Position numbers and translations under genes: made by a program. Positions 50,943 through 59,404 of a DNA stretch of 64,000 nt are shown here, one piece after another (position 1 is the first letter of the stretch; the number at the start of each line of letters is the position of its first letter). The notes beneath the pieces were generated by a model that saw only the letters and a program-made list of their open reading frames with translations, had not been told where the DNA came from and did not search any database. Where the stretch lies: assembly GCF_029893585.1 (NCBI RefSeq), contig NZ_JARXYX010000039.1, forward strand, positions 1 through 64,000, read 5' to 3'. The DNA comes from Streptomyces sp. LBL. Its GTDB lineage: Bacteria > Actinomycetota > Actinomycetes > Streptomycetales > Streptomycetaceae.

Positions 50943-52739
50943 ATGTCCCGCAAGCAGCTCTCGCCTCCCGCACGCCCCCGCGTGGTCCCACCAGCCCGAG
51001 AGCTGCGCAACGGACGTCAGCCCGGCGTCATCTCCCGCGACGCCTCCAACGTCGCCGACCTCTTCCTCCGCGCCCCCGCGGCCGCCCGCCGCCGCGCCTT
51101 CAAGCACGACATCAGCGCCCGGGAGCGGCCCCACGTCATGCGGGAGGTCGAACGGGCCACCGGCTCGATGTACGGGCTCTGGCACGACACCCCGAGCGGC
51201 TTTATCGAGGACGTCCTGGGGGAGAGCATTTGGAGCCGTCAGCGCGACATCGTCGACGCCGTCCCCTTCAAGAAGCGCATCGCCGTCCCGGCCGGCTTCG
51301 GCGTCGGCAAGACGTGGATTGCCGGTCGGCTCGTCGCCTGGGCCGGAGCCGTCAACGCGCCCGGGACCATGGTCATCGTCACCACGGCGACCCGTTTCCG
51401 GCAGGTCAGAAATCAGCTCTGGCCCCACATCAGGAAGACCGTCGCACGCGCCGGTCTGCCCGGCTACTGCGACACCACTCAGTGGAAAATCCCTGATCAG
51501 TGGGGCAATGACGTCATCGTGGCGTACGGCTTCACCGCGCCCGAGAACGACGAAGCGGCCATGCAGGGCATCCACGGAACGCCCAAGCTGCTCATCGTCG
51601 TCGACGAGGCCGGCGGTATCGCCCGCACCATCGGCAACGGCACAAACAACCTCCTCACCGGCGACGCGAGGATGTTGGCCATCGGCAACCCCGCGATGGA
51701 TGACCCGCGGAGCTGGTTCGAGACGCTGTGCGAGGAGGGCGAGGACCCCGAGGAGCAGGGAACGGTCACCATTCCCATCGCGACCTTCGACTCCCCCGCC
51801 ATCACCCGCGAGCGGGTCCCGTACTGCAACGACTGCCCCGACGGCGTGCCCCCGCACTCCCTCGCGATCCACCTCCCAGACCAGGAGTGGGTGGATCGCA
51901 CAATCCGCGAGTATGGCGAGGATCACCCGTACGTCATCGCGAAGGTGCACGCCAAGTTCCCCAAGGGCGGCGGCGGCCTCGCGATACCCGTGACCTGGGT
52001 CGAGGACGCCCAGAACAGCGACGACCCCACCGGGCCCGGCTGGCACCGCCTGTGCGACCTCGGCCTGGAGGGCGAGACCGCCAAGCACACCGTGAAGGAG
52101 GGGGCGTGGATCAGACTTGGCGTCGACGTCGCCGCCGACGGAGGCGACGAATTCACGATCTACCGGTGCGTGGGAGACGCAGTCGAGATACGGCACGCCT
52201 CCTCCGGCACGGCCAACGACAACCAGGTGAAGGTCGCGGAGAAGGTCCTCGAGGAGATCCGCGCAGCGCAGCGCCTCGCGGTAGCCCTGAACTCCCCGCA
52301 TCCCGTCCGCGTGAAGATCGACAAGAACGGCATCGGCCACGGCGCCACCAGCATGCTGGAGGTCTGGGCGGAGAACGGCACCCACCAGGCACAGATCGTC
52401 GGCGTCATGGTCTCCGAGTCGCCCACCCAGGACGACCCGGGCGCAGTCATGCGCCCGTACCGCAAGCGCGATGAAATGTGGCTCGCCACCCGGGCGCTAC
52501 TCCAGCCGGACCCGTCGACCGGTACCGGTCGGCTGCGTCTCCGTGTCGACCGACAGGCTGGTATCCAGCTCTCCACGCCCAAGCTCGGGTCCAACACCGC
52601 GGGGTACAGCATCATCGAGTCGAAGAAGACCATGAAGAGCCGCGGTATGAAGAGTCCGGACCGGGCCGAAGCCGCCCTTCTGGCCGTGTACGAGCCGGAG
52701 CCGCTAAACCAGCCACGCCGCCGCGGCCTGCTCAGCTAG
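50943..52739 (+). CDS. terL: Phage terminase large subunit
   Basis: A 598-residue protein. ATPase: Walker A VPAGFGVGKTW (about 115-125), Walker B LLIVVDEAGG (about 216-225). Nuclease: GVDVAADGGDEFTIY (about 392-406), DKNGIGHGATSML and the closing acidic SPDRAEAALLAVYEP. A CNDCPDGVPPHS zinc-like insertion is present. Such enzymes cut and pump phage DNA into capsids. It appears intact, but the usual portal and capsid genes do not follow. Confidence 0.9.
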   Translation: MSRKQLSPPARPRVVPPARELRNGRQPGVISRDASNVADLFLRAPAAARRRAFKHDISARERPHVMREVERATGSMYGLWHDTPSGFIEDVLGESIWSRQRDIVDAVPFKKRIAVPAGFGVGKTWIAGRLVAWAGAVNAPGTMVIVTTATRFRQVRNQLWPHIRKTVARAGLPGYCDTTQWKIPDQWGNDVIVAYGFTAPENDEAAMQGIHGTPKLLIVVDEAGGIARTIGNGTNNLLTGDARMLAIGNPAMDDPRSWFETLCEEGEDPEEQGTVTIPIATFDSPAITRERVPYCNDCPDGVPPHSLAIHLPDQEWVDRTIREYGEDHPYVIAKVHAKFPKGGGGLAIPVTWVEDAQNSDDPTGPGWHRLCDLGLEGETAKHTVKEGAWIRLGVDVAADGGDEFTIYRCVGDAVEIRHASSGTANDNQVKVAEKVLEEIRAAQRLAVALNSPHPVRVKIDKNGIGHGATSMLEVWAENGTHQAQIVGVMVSESPTQDDPGAVMRPYRKRDEMWLATRALLQPDPSTGTGRLRLRVDRQAGIQLSTPKLGSNTAGYSIIESKKTMKSRGMKSPDRAEAALLAVYEPEPLNQPRRRGLLS

Positions 52740-52779
52740 TTGTCTCCCCAGATACGACCGCAATTGGTGCAGCTCAGCG

Positions 52780-53397
52780 CTAGATCGAGATCCCAGCATT
52801 TCCAAAAGACGCGAGCGCGTCACTGTTACTGCGAGAAGCGAAGAAATAGAGAGATCTCTCGCCTTGACTCAACCTATACTCCGACCCGTGCATCAAGTAG
52901 GTTTCTGCAACTTTTCGAAACCCTCGCTGCAACGAATCTGCAGTATGACCTAGCGTAATACCATGCAGAAACCCAGAAAGACATAGCTCATACATCATGT
53001 TCATTGGCTCAGCAACACGCGGAGGATGGAATAGCTTCTCATTGAAGCCCAGAAATACCCGATTCAAGCAACCGTGAAAACTTTGAGGCCCAAGCTCGGC
53101 CCCCGAATTACAAGCGAGCGCGATCAGCACAGAGCTGACGTTCGCAACATTCTCCGTGTCAATCAGCCTCTGCGGTGGCCGTTTATGACCAAGCGAATTC
53201 TTTTCTCCGTGACCTAGATAGAACACTATGTCGTGCTTCAGCAAGGCCTCATCCACCTCGGAACGGCTTGCCATTGCACCGTCGAGAACTGTCGCATTGT
53301 GACGGGTACTGCAGTAGCTTCTCAGAGCGTAGGCCAGCGGTGCGATATCGCGAGCCCGCCCCGAGTCGCCAGGCGCAATAAATAGGCAGGTAGCCAT
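52780..53397 (-). CDS. CHAT/caspase-like protease
   Basis: A 205-residue single-domain protein. Catalytic His63 in DIVFYLGHGEKNSLGH and Cys96 in VLIALACNSGAELGP give the His-Cys dyad of the CHAT/caspase clan. FHPPRVAEPMNMMYELCLSGFLHGITLGHTADSLQRGFRKVAETY is the substrate-pocket side. GC is far lower than in flanking genes, showing foreign origin. Last gene of a three-gene leftward operon with a trypco2 protein, a pairing known from bacterial conflict systems. Predicted effector. Confidence 0.8.
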   Translation of the reverse strand: MATCLFIAPGDSGRARDIAPLAYALRSYCSTRHNATVLDGAMASRSEVDEALLKHDIVFYLGHGEKNSLGHKRPPQRLIDTENVANVSSVLIALACNSGAELGPQSFHGCLNRVFLGFNEKLFHPPRVAEPMNMMYELCLSGFLHGITLGHTADSLQRGFRKVAETYLMHGSEYRLSQGERSLYFFASRSNSDALASFGNAGISI

Positions 53398-53408
53398 AGT
53401 TGTCCCCT

Positions 53409-53762
53409 CTAGCCCTTACGCCAGGCGTCTACGTCTTGAGAGAGAGACGCGCTAAGCTGATGGAGCGCCTCAGGCAGACCCGACTCAAAGCCGCACAGCC
53501 CTACAGAGAACAAGCGCACCACTTCACCGTGCCACGGTGAAGACTCGTCGGTGAGCGCTTGTGCGAGGTGCCGTGGAGTGAGGCCGCTTGCGTCCTCTTG
53601 AGAGGAATCACCGGAGGGCTCGACCAAGAGGACTGGGGCGTCTGCACGCGGGTTCGCTCCAGCCCAGTACTCGAACATCTTGGCCAGCTCTAGCAGGTCG
53701 TCACTACTCAGCCGCTCAGGCCTAGCCTCACCCCAGGATGACCCTCGCCAGAAATCACTCAT
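53409..53762 (-). CDS. Hypothetical middle component of the CHAT/trypco2 operon
   Basis: A 117-residue acidic protein (MSDFWRGSSWGEARPERLSSDDLLELAKMFEYWAGANPRADAPVLLVEPSG...). It lies 39 bp after the trypco2 gene and 11 bp before the CHAT gene. DDLLELAKMFEYW and LTPRHLAQALTD look like helical adaptor segments. Family unknown; position suggests an adaptor or regulator of the protease. Confidence 0.65.
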   Translation of the reverse strand: MSDFWRGSSWGEARPERLSSDDLLELAKMFEYWAGANPRADAPVLLVEPSGDSSQEDASGLTPRHLAQALTDESSPWHGEVVRLFSVGLCGFESGLPEALHQLSASLSQDVDAWRKG

Positions 53763-53801
53763 TGCGCCTCCATCAACCTACCCAAGAGGTAAAGAAGTTG
53801 G

Positions 53802-54125
53802 TTACTCCAAGACGTCGAAGTCGCCAGCCGAATCGAGATTAATCTTGATTCTATGCACCGTGGAGTCCCCATGCTCCAACCCCACCTCTGCCCCGAACCC
53901 CACCCCGAACGCCCTTAGATTCAAGCCACTCTCCCCCTTTTTTCTGCGTTCGACCGTGAAGGCTATTTCTACCTCAGCGCCCGCAAGCTTCATAATGGGG
54001 TCGCCATCAGAATCCATCAGGTACTGCTTCGCCTTGAGGAGGTCGCCTCGCAAAGCCTGGAAAACATCAGGCAGACCGTAGCCCAACTCTGAATCGTTGG
54101 CTTCGACTTCCTCTTTGTTTGCCAT
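53802..54125 (-). CDS. Trypco2-domain protein
   Basis: A 107-residue protein whose core LPDVFQALRGDLLKAKQYL...PIMKLAGAEVEIAFTVERRKKGESGLNLRAFGVGFGAEVG matches the trypsin-co-occurring domain 2 (trypco2). That domain occurs with trypsin- or CHAT-type proteases and NTPase sensors in predicted immune systems. First gene of the operon; ATG 54125. Probably the sensor or adaptor side. Confidence 0.78.
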   Translation of the reverse strand: MANKEEVEANDSELGYGLPDVFQALRGDLLKAKQYLMDSDGDPIMKLAGAEVEIAFTVERRKKGESGLNLRAFGVGFGAEVGLEHGDSTVHRIKINLDSAGDFDVLE

Positions 54126-54451
54126 ATATCGAGCGTACGCCTCCCATGCGGACCTTGCCAGTCAACACCGATGGATGCGGATGGACCGAATACAGCTCGC
54201 CGCGGCCGCCGCTGAAAGACAGTCGACGAGTTCATGCGGGACGTGGCCCTCGACGCCGCGCACGATCCGTTCCTCGATGCGCTCGAGCAGGCCGCCACCA
54301 GCGCCGGCCGCGCTCAGGAGGAGCGGATTCAGCACGACCACGCAGGCTGAAGAGATCGCTGCTGCCTCATGAAGCACCGTAAGCGGGTGGCGCCAAGGGC
54401 CAGGCCTACACAGCCACGCCCCGTCTCCCCTCATACACCACGCCGCCCGCC
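54126..54451. other. Gap with a possible coding relic
   Basis: From about 54,220 to the TGA at 54,350 one plus-strand frame (VDEFMRDVALDAAHDPFLDALEQAATSAGRAQEERIQHDHAG) has good codon bias but no clear start. It looks like the C-terminal scrap of a small regulator or antitoxin. Promoters for the leftward operon should lie next to 54,125. Confidence 0.35.
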
Positions 54452-54941
54452 TTGGACGTCACGGTCACCCGGGCCGACGGGACAGCGGAAACTGTGCCGG
54501 CCATGAAGCCGAAGAAGGCCATCACAAGGTCGCCTCAACGATCCCGCCCTCGGGGCCCCTTCACCTGCGCGTTCTGCGGGTACGCCATCAAGGGACAAGT
54601 GGCCACCAGCAACGAGTACAAGACCCAGGGCAAGCCGATCCACCCGAAGGGGACATGCCCCGAGCAGGAACCCCCGAAGGTGACTACGAAGCCCGATCCT
54701 GCGTCGACGCTCCCGCGTAGCCGCGGAGGCCGTGGAAACCCGTACAAGAACCCGAACACGCGCGCTGTCGGCAAGGATCAATGGTCTAAGGTCACTTGCC
54801 CCCGCTGCAGGGCGGTGCCAGGCGCCCTGTGCACCGTCCGGAAACCGGGCGGCGGAGACACTCTCTCGGAAGTGCCGCACCAGGCGCATCCAGATCGTGC
54901 GCCGTGCCATGGCCGCCCAGCAGCGGAAGAGCGCGCCCTGA
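54452..54941 (+). pseudogene. Zinc-finger protein (mobile-element type), frameshifted at the end
   Basis: From TTG 54452 (or ATG 54503): FTCAFCGYAIKGQVATSNEYKTQGKPIHPKGTCP is a first zinc site, and VTCPRCRAVPGALCTVRKPGGGDTLSEVPH is the CxxC...C...H finger common in actinomycete mobile elements. After EVPH the expected RRIQIVRRAMAAQQRKSAP continues in another frame and stops at 54,941. One-base frameshift near 54,880. Confidence 0.55.
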
Positions 54942-54981
54942 TCCACCAGCAGGCGCACGAAGGGCCCGGTACCGACGGGGG

Positions 54982-55368
54982 ATGCGGTACTGGTCCTGTG
55001 ATGACCGTACGGACAGTGCTGTTCAGTGGTGTTGGCACATTGCGGTCAGGCGATCTGCTCCTCTATCCGCCCTGGAGGCAACGGTCGCGTGCGGCCCCAG
55101 TGGACTCAACTGCTTTGCCCTGAGCGAGGAACAGTTGGCGCATCTCGCCGAAATCGGGGAGACCGTCATCTGCACAGTGGGTGGCATCACCACGAACCCC
55201 CTGGTTGCGGGGCTCATTGCCACCAGGCACTGGCTGCCGGTAACGGCGGGAGTCGTATACGCCGTGGCACTCTGCCGTCTGGAGAGTGAACTGCAGGCTC
55301 CACTCCTTCAGACCCTCCCTGGGACAGTACCGGCGCCGGTCGAACCGAGTGGGTTCGAGCAGGCATAA
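54982..55368 (+). CDS. Hypothetical protein
   Basis: A 128-residue protein from ATG 54982 (MRYWSCDDRTDSAVQWCWHIAVRRSAPLSALEATVACGPSGLNCFALSEEQLAHLAEIGETVICTVGG...). Codon bias supports it; no ribosome-binding site is obvious. Family unknown. Confidence 0.5.
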   Translation: MRYWSCDDRTDSAVQWCWHIAVRRSAPLSALEATVACGPSGLNCFALSEEQLAHLAEIGETVICTVGGITTNPLVAGLIATRHWLPVTAGVVYAVALCRLESELQAPLLQTLPGTVPAPVEPSGFEQA

Positions 55369-55544
55369 ATAGCGCCGCACGCGCGCCCCGGCTCGAACCC
55401 TCCTGGGCAAGGCTGCCGCAGTACATGCCGGTTGTACTGCGACAGCGCCGTACGCTCCCCTCCGCCAGTTCAAACCGGAATACGCGCTACCGCCATACGC
55501 TGTACCGCTGTTCCCCGACACCGGGGCCCTTCGGGACGGGCGGA

Positions 55545-56717
55545 TCACTCCTGCGCCTGAGCCTCCGGGTTGTGCACCGGGACCTTCTTAAACGGGTCCT
55601 TGTTGGCGTCCTTGGTCGGGCGCACGTACCTCTCCCGAGGGATGCGTGAGCCCTTCTTCCATCGCCCGGCTTCTTCGAGTTCTTCGTCCGTCGCGCCGTT
55701 CATACCGAGGTCTGTGGCGCCGCCGGCGCGAAGACTGTGCGAGGACACGGGGCGGCCGTCGGTCTTGAGCCCGGCCGCCGCGAACCACAGCTTCACGCGC
55801 TCATTGACGGTCTGCGGACGCAGGTAGGCACCGCGCTTGGTGGCCCCCCGCCTCGCCCGGGTCTCCGGCGAGGCCACCTTGCCGCTCCGTAGGACCTCCC
55901 GGAACATGGGGCCGGTTGTGATGCCCTGCTCGGCGAGGTAGCCAACCCAGCGACGCAACCGGAAGACCAGGTTGAGGTCCGGCCGATCATGAAGGACGAG
56001 CGTCTGTTCCTCGCCCTTGTGGGTTTTGTCCTCGGCGAGCCACACCAACACCCGGTCGTCGAGGATGGTCACGTCCTCGAGCTCCAGGTCGACGTCCTCG
56101 ACGCTTCGGCCGAGGAACCGGTACCCGAAGGCGAACATCGCCGAGTCGCGCCAGCCGATCGATCGGTCGTCAGTCTCCGCCTTCTCCATCATCGGGACCA
56201 GGTACGGCAGCGTGATGGGGAACGCTTCCTTCCTGCGCAGTGCCCGCTTGTTCTTCTTCCGGTACTGCGTCAGGAGCAGCAGGAACAGGCTGTTGTCCGG
56301 CTTCTTCCCGGGCGGCATGGACGTCCGGATCAGCGACATGTAGTGCCGGATCGTGGTGACCTTGAGCCCTCTCGCCATCAGGTGACGGCCGTACTCGGTG
56401 TACGTCGCCGTTGTGCACGGCTCCGCCACCCGCCCCTGCGCTGCACACCACGCTTCGAACAGCCCCATGGCGGTACGGCGCTGGGGCGATCCCTCCTCCT
56501 TCGCCTCCTTGAGGGCCTGGGCGGTCTCCTCGCTGACGTACAGGTCCCGCTCTGTGTACGTCGTGCGCGGGTCCTCGCTGGTTGGGATGGACTCGCCGGG
56601 CATCAACACCGTGTGCTCGTTGACGAGCGGGCGGGGAGCTGGCGCGGCGCGCACCAGCTCCCCGTCCTCGACGATCTCGGCGTCGACGATCTCCTCGTCT
56701 GCAGCGTCGACACTCAC
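55545..56717 (-). CDS. Tyrosine recombinase/integrase
   Basis: A 390-residue protein. GTG 56717 is taken as start because it overlaps the TGA of a small upstream ORF (GTGA). An acidic N-terminal extension precedes the core-binding domain (QRRTAMGLFEAWCAAQGRV...YTEYGRHLMARGLKVTTIRHYMSLIRTS). In the catalytic domain FGYRFLGRSVEDVDLELED is the first Arg region, VSSHSLRAGGATDL the HxxR box and RIPRERYVRP contains the Tyr. It may integrate or resolve the element. Confidence 0.85.
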   Translation of the reverse strand: MSVDAADEEIVDAEIVEDGELVRAAPAPRPLVNEHTVLMPGESIPTSEDPRTTYTERDLYVSEETAQALKEAKEEGSPQRRTAMGLFEAWCAAQGRVAEPCTTATYTEYGRHLMARGLKVTTIRHYMSLIRTSMPPGKKPDNSLFLLLLTQYRKKNKRALRRKEAFPITLPYLVPMMEKAETDDRSIGWRDSAMFAFGYRFLGRSVEDVDLELEDVTILDDRVLVWLAEDKTHKGEEQTLVLHDRPDLNLVFRLRRWVGYLAEQGITTGPMFREVLRSGKVASPETRARRGATKRGAYLRPQTVNERVKLWFAAAGLKTDGRPVSSHSLRAGGATDLGMNGATDEELEEAGRWKKGSRIPRERYVRPTKDANKDPFKKVPVHNPEAQAQE

Positions 56718-56875
56718 AGGTTGATCCAATGCCTGATACTCCGGCCGCGTGTCCCGCGCTCGGTGAACTGCCAGATGTTCGGCGCCAGGGCCAGACGGCT
56801 GTCCTCCCAGCGCCATTCGTACTCGCGGCCGAACAGCACGGTGATCCGACGATGGTCGCGGTTGGACCCCGTCAT
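56714..56875 (-). CDS. 53-residue ORF coupled to the integrase
   Basis: MTGSNRDHRRITVLFGREYEWRWEDSRLALAPNIWQFTERGTRGRSIRHWINL. The TGA overlaps the integrase GTG. Aromatic/basic composition and tight coupling suggest a real small protein, perhaps an excisionase-like or leader regulator. Confidence 0.55.
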   Translation of the reverse strand: MTGSNRDHRRITVLFGREYEWRWEDSRLALAPNIWQFTERGTRGRSIRHWINL

Positions 56876-56974
56876 TGCTGCGCCTTGGGGTGCTCGGGAT
56901 CCGGCGCTCGCCGTATGGGCAGTGCCTGTCGCGATCCTACGGGCTTCGATCCCGCCCGGGGGAGCGGCCCCGGG

Positions 56975-58009
56975 TCAGTGCTGGCCATCGATTTTCGCCT
57001 CGTGGGTGTGGGCGCAGTTGAAGCAGATGGCGAGGTTCGCCGTTTTCTGAGCGGCCGTGCTGGCGCCAATCACCAAAGTGTCAGTGGCCCCGCAGGCTGG
57101 GCAGTGCTGAACGGTTCCGTTGTTCTCGCCAGTGACGCGCCACACGTATTGAAGTGCCGCCATGTCAAGGTTGTATGAAGCCAGACAGAAGCGGCAGGTG
57201 ATCGGGTTCCAGCTCATATCATCGTTAACGACCAACGCCCATTGGCGGCAGTCTGGGCATCGCACTGTGTGATATGCGGTGGACGCCAGATCGCCGGAAA
57301 TGGCTTGCATGCGCTTTTCGACAAGCTTCCGAATGCGCCCTAGCTTCATGCGTAGCTCGTCCATGGTCCGGTCGACCTGCCTGAGTTCCCCTCGGGCGCT
57401 TCTGAGCTCACGGGAGTGGGGTCCCTGTTCGACCGCCACCATGGACGGAGCGAGGAAATCGACAGGTTTGCTTGTATGCATCCTCTTGTGAAACTCAGCG
57501 TTGAGCATCGGGCGTAGATGCTCGGTGATGAAGTTCAACAAGAAGTCGAGGACTCGTGCCGCCCTGGCTTCGACCTGGAATGCGTTTGCAGTATGGCCGT
57601 AGTGAGTCAGTGCGTTTCTGTCGTCCGCCAGTACTTTGATAGCAGTGCGGTCCGTGGGTGATATTTTCACCTGGGCAATGCTTTCGAGCCTGTCCATGGT
57701 TGCGTCGATAGTGCAGCTCTCGAATTTACCCTTCTTGAAGTCTTCGAGGCTTGCGCCGCCAGGATTTTTGAAAACCAAACTCCAGTGTTCGCCGACCAGC
57801 CGGGCCTTGAGTAGTACCTCGGTCGCGGCTTGGAGGTGGAGCACGGCGTACTTCAGGTCACGCTCGCTGGGGGTCGTGGTTCCCGCGGTCAGGTCGTCGA
57901 CCGCCTTGGCGAGGTAGTCCATGCCGTTGCGGACCGGGGTGAAATCCAGGTCGGGGCGAGGGTTCGGTCGAGAGGCCGGAGTAGGCAGGTCCTCAGCCAC
58001 GTACGTCAC
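56975..58009 (-). CDS. HEPN-like domain protein with C-terminal zinc ribbons
   Basis: A 344-residue protein. The N-terminal helical domain (ERDLKYAVLHLQAATEVLLKARLVGEHW ... DRTAIKVLADDRNALTHYGHT) carries RNALTH at residues 131-136. This fits the Rx4-6H motif of HEPN ribonucleases, and the layout matches HEPN helices. A coiled-coil (LRSARGELRQVDRTMDELRMKLGRIRKLVEKRM) links to two zinc ribbons (CPDCRQWAL...CRFC and CPACGATDT...CFNC). Start GTG 58009 or 58012. Third gene of a tight leftward operon. Likely an RNase effector; substrate unknown. Confidence 0.65.
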   Translation of the reverse strand: MTYVAEDLPTPASRPNPRPDLDFTPVRNGMDYLAKAVDDLTAGTTTPSERDLKYAVLHLQAATEVLLKARLVGEHWSLVFKNPGGASLEDFKKGKFESCTIDATMDRLESIAQVKISPTDRTAIKVLADDRNALTHYGHTANAFQVEARAARVLDFLLNFITEHLRPMLNAEFHKRMHTSKPVDFLAPSMVAVEQGPHSRELRSARGELRQVDRTMDELRMKLGRIRKLVEKRMQAISGDLASTAYHTVRCPDCRQWALVVNDDMSWNPITCRFCLASYNLDMAALQYVWRVTGENNGTVQHCPACGATDTLVIGASTAAQKTANLAICFNCAHTHEAKIDGQH

Positions 58010-58289
58010 CACCGGCGAGGAACGGGGCGACCTGGTCGAGCACGATGCCGCCCGTCTCGCCCTCGACCAGGACCACCGGGGCACCGTGCCCGATGGTCCA
58101 AGCGACGGACCGCGTGACGGTGTCCAGCCTCTGGCACGGGTCGGTGTCCCAATCGCCGAAGAGGCGCCCGGCTTCGGCGCTCTTCTGGTACACGGCCGCC
58201 AGCGGGTCCTCCGGCCACCCACTGGGGTAGGCCATCACACGCGTGCCGATCGGATAGCGGGCGTTCCACTGTTCCGCGTTCACCGTCAC
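57993..58289 (-). CDS. Small hypothetical protein of the HEPN operon
   Basis: A 98-residue protein (MTVNAEQWNARYPIGTRVMAYPSGWPEDPLAAVYQKSAEAGRLF...GAPVVLVEGETGGIVLDQVAPF). It is GTGA-coupled to the gene before and overlaps the next. The fold looks small and beta-rich, similar to many actinophage-element proteins that start NAEQWNARYPVGT. Function unknown. Confidence 0.7.
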   Translation of the reverse strand: MTVNAEQWNARYPIGTRVMAYPSGWPEDPLAAVYQKSAEAGRLFGDWDTDPCQRLDTVTRSVAWTIGHGAPVVLVEGETGGIVLDQVAPFLAGGDVRG

Positions 58290-58714
58290 TCTTCCCTCTC
58301 GAGCGCATGGTCGACGTTGCTCGAACGGCCGTCAGTCCGGCCGGTAACTCGCGTCAACGCACTGATGCCGTTCAGCAGCGACTCCAGCTGATAGACCGTC
58401 GCGTTCTCGCCATCGGCCGGTTCCTGGGTGGCGAGTTGGTGGACCAGGCTGAGGATGTAGCCAAGGCCCACATGCTCCTTGCTGTAGAGGAGCACCCGGC
58501 GCGTGCTGTCGGTCGGGAGCCTGGTCGGCAGATGGCCGATGTTTTTCTCGGCCAGTTTCTCCTCAATGCGCTCGATGACGCGGGCGCCGGCCTTCTGTGA
58601 CCCGATGAGACGCACCAACTGCTCGACGTCCCATGCGGCGTACCCCTTGATGAACTTGAGGGTGGCCGCCAACCGACCCCACTCGTCCAGACCGTCCCAC
58701 TCGTTCTCGCGCAC
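58286..58714 (-). CDS. Hypothetical protein, first gene of the HEPN operon
   Basis: A 142-residue helical protein. GTG 58714 follows GAGGGGGAG. Segments: LDEWGRLAATLKFIKGYAAWDVEQLVRLIGSQKAGARVIERIEEKLAEKNIGHLP and a central RRVLLYSKEHVGLGYILSLVHQLA. It may be the regulator or antitoxin of the module, since an operator-like palindrome lies just upstream. Family unknown. Confidence 0.65.
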   Translation of the reverse strand: MRENEWDGLDEWGRLAATLKFIKGYAAWDVEQLVRLIGSQKAGARVIERIEEKLAEKNIGHLPTRLPTDSTRRVLLYSKEHVGLGYILSLVHQLATQEPADGENATVYQLESLLNGISALTRVTGRTDGRSSNVDHALEREE

Positions 58715-58757
58715 TTGCTCCCCCTCGGTTGGTTCTCTGACGTCTCGCCACAGATTA

Positions 58758-58783
58758 CCGACAACAATCACAGTTGTTGTCGG
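58758..58783. promoter_or_regulatory. 10-bp inverted repeat, operator-like
   Basis: CCGACAACAA and TTGTTGTCGG flank 6 nt, in the divergent region between the HEPN operon (leftward) and the leader-driven gene at 58861 (rightward). AT-rich compared with its surroundings. Confidence 0.65.
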
Positions 58784-58817
58784 CTACTCGCTAGTAACAC
58801 CGTAGAGTCTTCTCCGA

Positions 58818-58856
58818 GGGCGGAGAGCACCGCCCGAGTCCCGAATGAAGGAGCAC
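58818..58856 (+). promoter_or_regulatory. Hairpin leader of the 58861 gene
   Basis: A 6-bp stem GGGCGG/CCGCCC around AGAGCA, then GTCCCGAATGAAGGA. Confidence 0.78.
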
Positions 58857-58860
58857 CCCT

Positions 58861-59046
58861 GTGCACGCCCTGCGTCTCGCCGCTGCCGTACGCGTCCGCC
58901 TGGCACAGCTCATGACGACCCACCGATGCCCTGAGCCGGGTTGCCCCACGAGCATCCGTATCCGGTTCACCAGCGCAGAAGAAGCCCAGCGGTTGCGGAA
59001 GCTGGCCGAGGACCACAGCCGGCACCAGTCGCTGGACTCGAAGTGA
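58861..59046 (+). CDS. Small protein with CPEPGC zinc-like motif
   Basis: A 61-residue protein from GTG 58861 (VHALRLAAAVRVRLAQLMTTHRCPEPGCPTSIRIRFTSAEEAQRLRKLAEDH...). The start is set by the leader. It shares a GTGA overlap with the next gene. Function unknown. Confidence 0.65.
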   Translation: MHALRLAAAVRVRLAQLMTTHRCPEPGCPTSIRIRFTSAEEAQRLRKLAEDHSRHQSLDSK

Positions 59047-59327
59047 CGGCCATGCGCGCGAAGTTGAAGCTGCTCGCGTATGCCTTCCTTCTCCTGGCCC
59101 TCGCGCACCCAGCCGTCGTCCCGCCCCTCCTCGGCACACTCGGTGTCCTGGTCTGCATTGGTGTCGCCGTCTCGGGCTGGGCCTTCGCGAACCTGTCGCT
59201 CACCCTCACCATCGCCGCCGGCGTCACGCTGGCCCAGGTCTTTCCCGGTGCCCTCGGCCGAATGAGGCGCTGGCTTGCCCGGGCGTTGGTCGCTTCGGTT
59301 GCTGCCGTCGCTCCGAGCAAGGCGTAA
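59043..59327 (+). CDS. Small membrane protein, possibly Spd-like
   Basis: A 94-residue protein from GTG 59043 (GTGA overlap; ATG 59052 is the alternative). Three hydrophobic segments: LKLLAYAFLLLALAHPAVV, LLGTLGVLVCIGVAVSGWAF and LTLTIAAGVTLAQVFPGAL. Its position before the TraB-like gene resembles the small Spd spread proteins of Streptomyces plasmids. Confidence 0.65.
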   Translation: MTAMRAKLKLLAYAFLLLALAHPAVVPPLLGTLGVLVCIGVAVSGWAFANLSLTLTIAAGVTLAQVFPGALGRMRRWLARALVASVAAVAPSKA

Positions 59328-59404
59328 CACGACCGCCGTTCGAGACGTTCGATTCTTTGCTGAGAGCGATTCTCCGCTCAAACCCGCCGAGGAGCAGAAT
59401 CTCC

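Noticed and set aside
54119-54434. Short overlapping frames on both strands upstream of the zinc-finger gene
   Set aside because: None has a start signal or recognisable domain; only the 54,220-54,350 relic has plausible codon bias.
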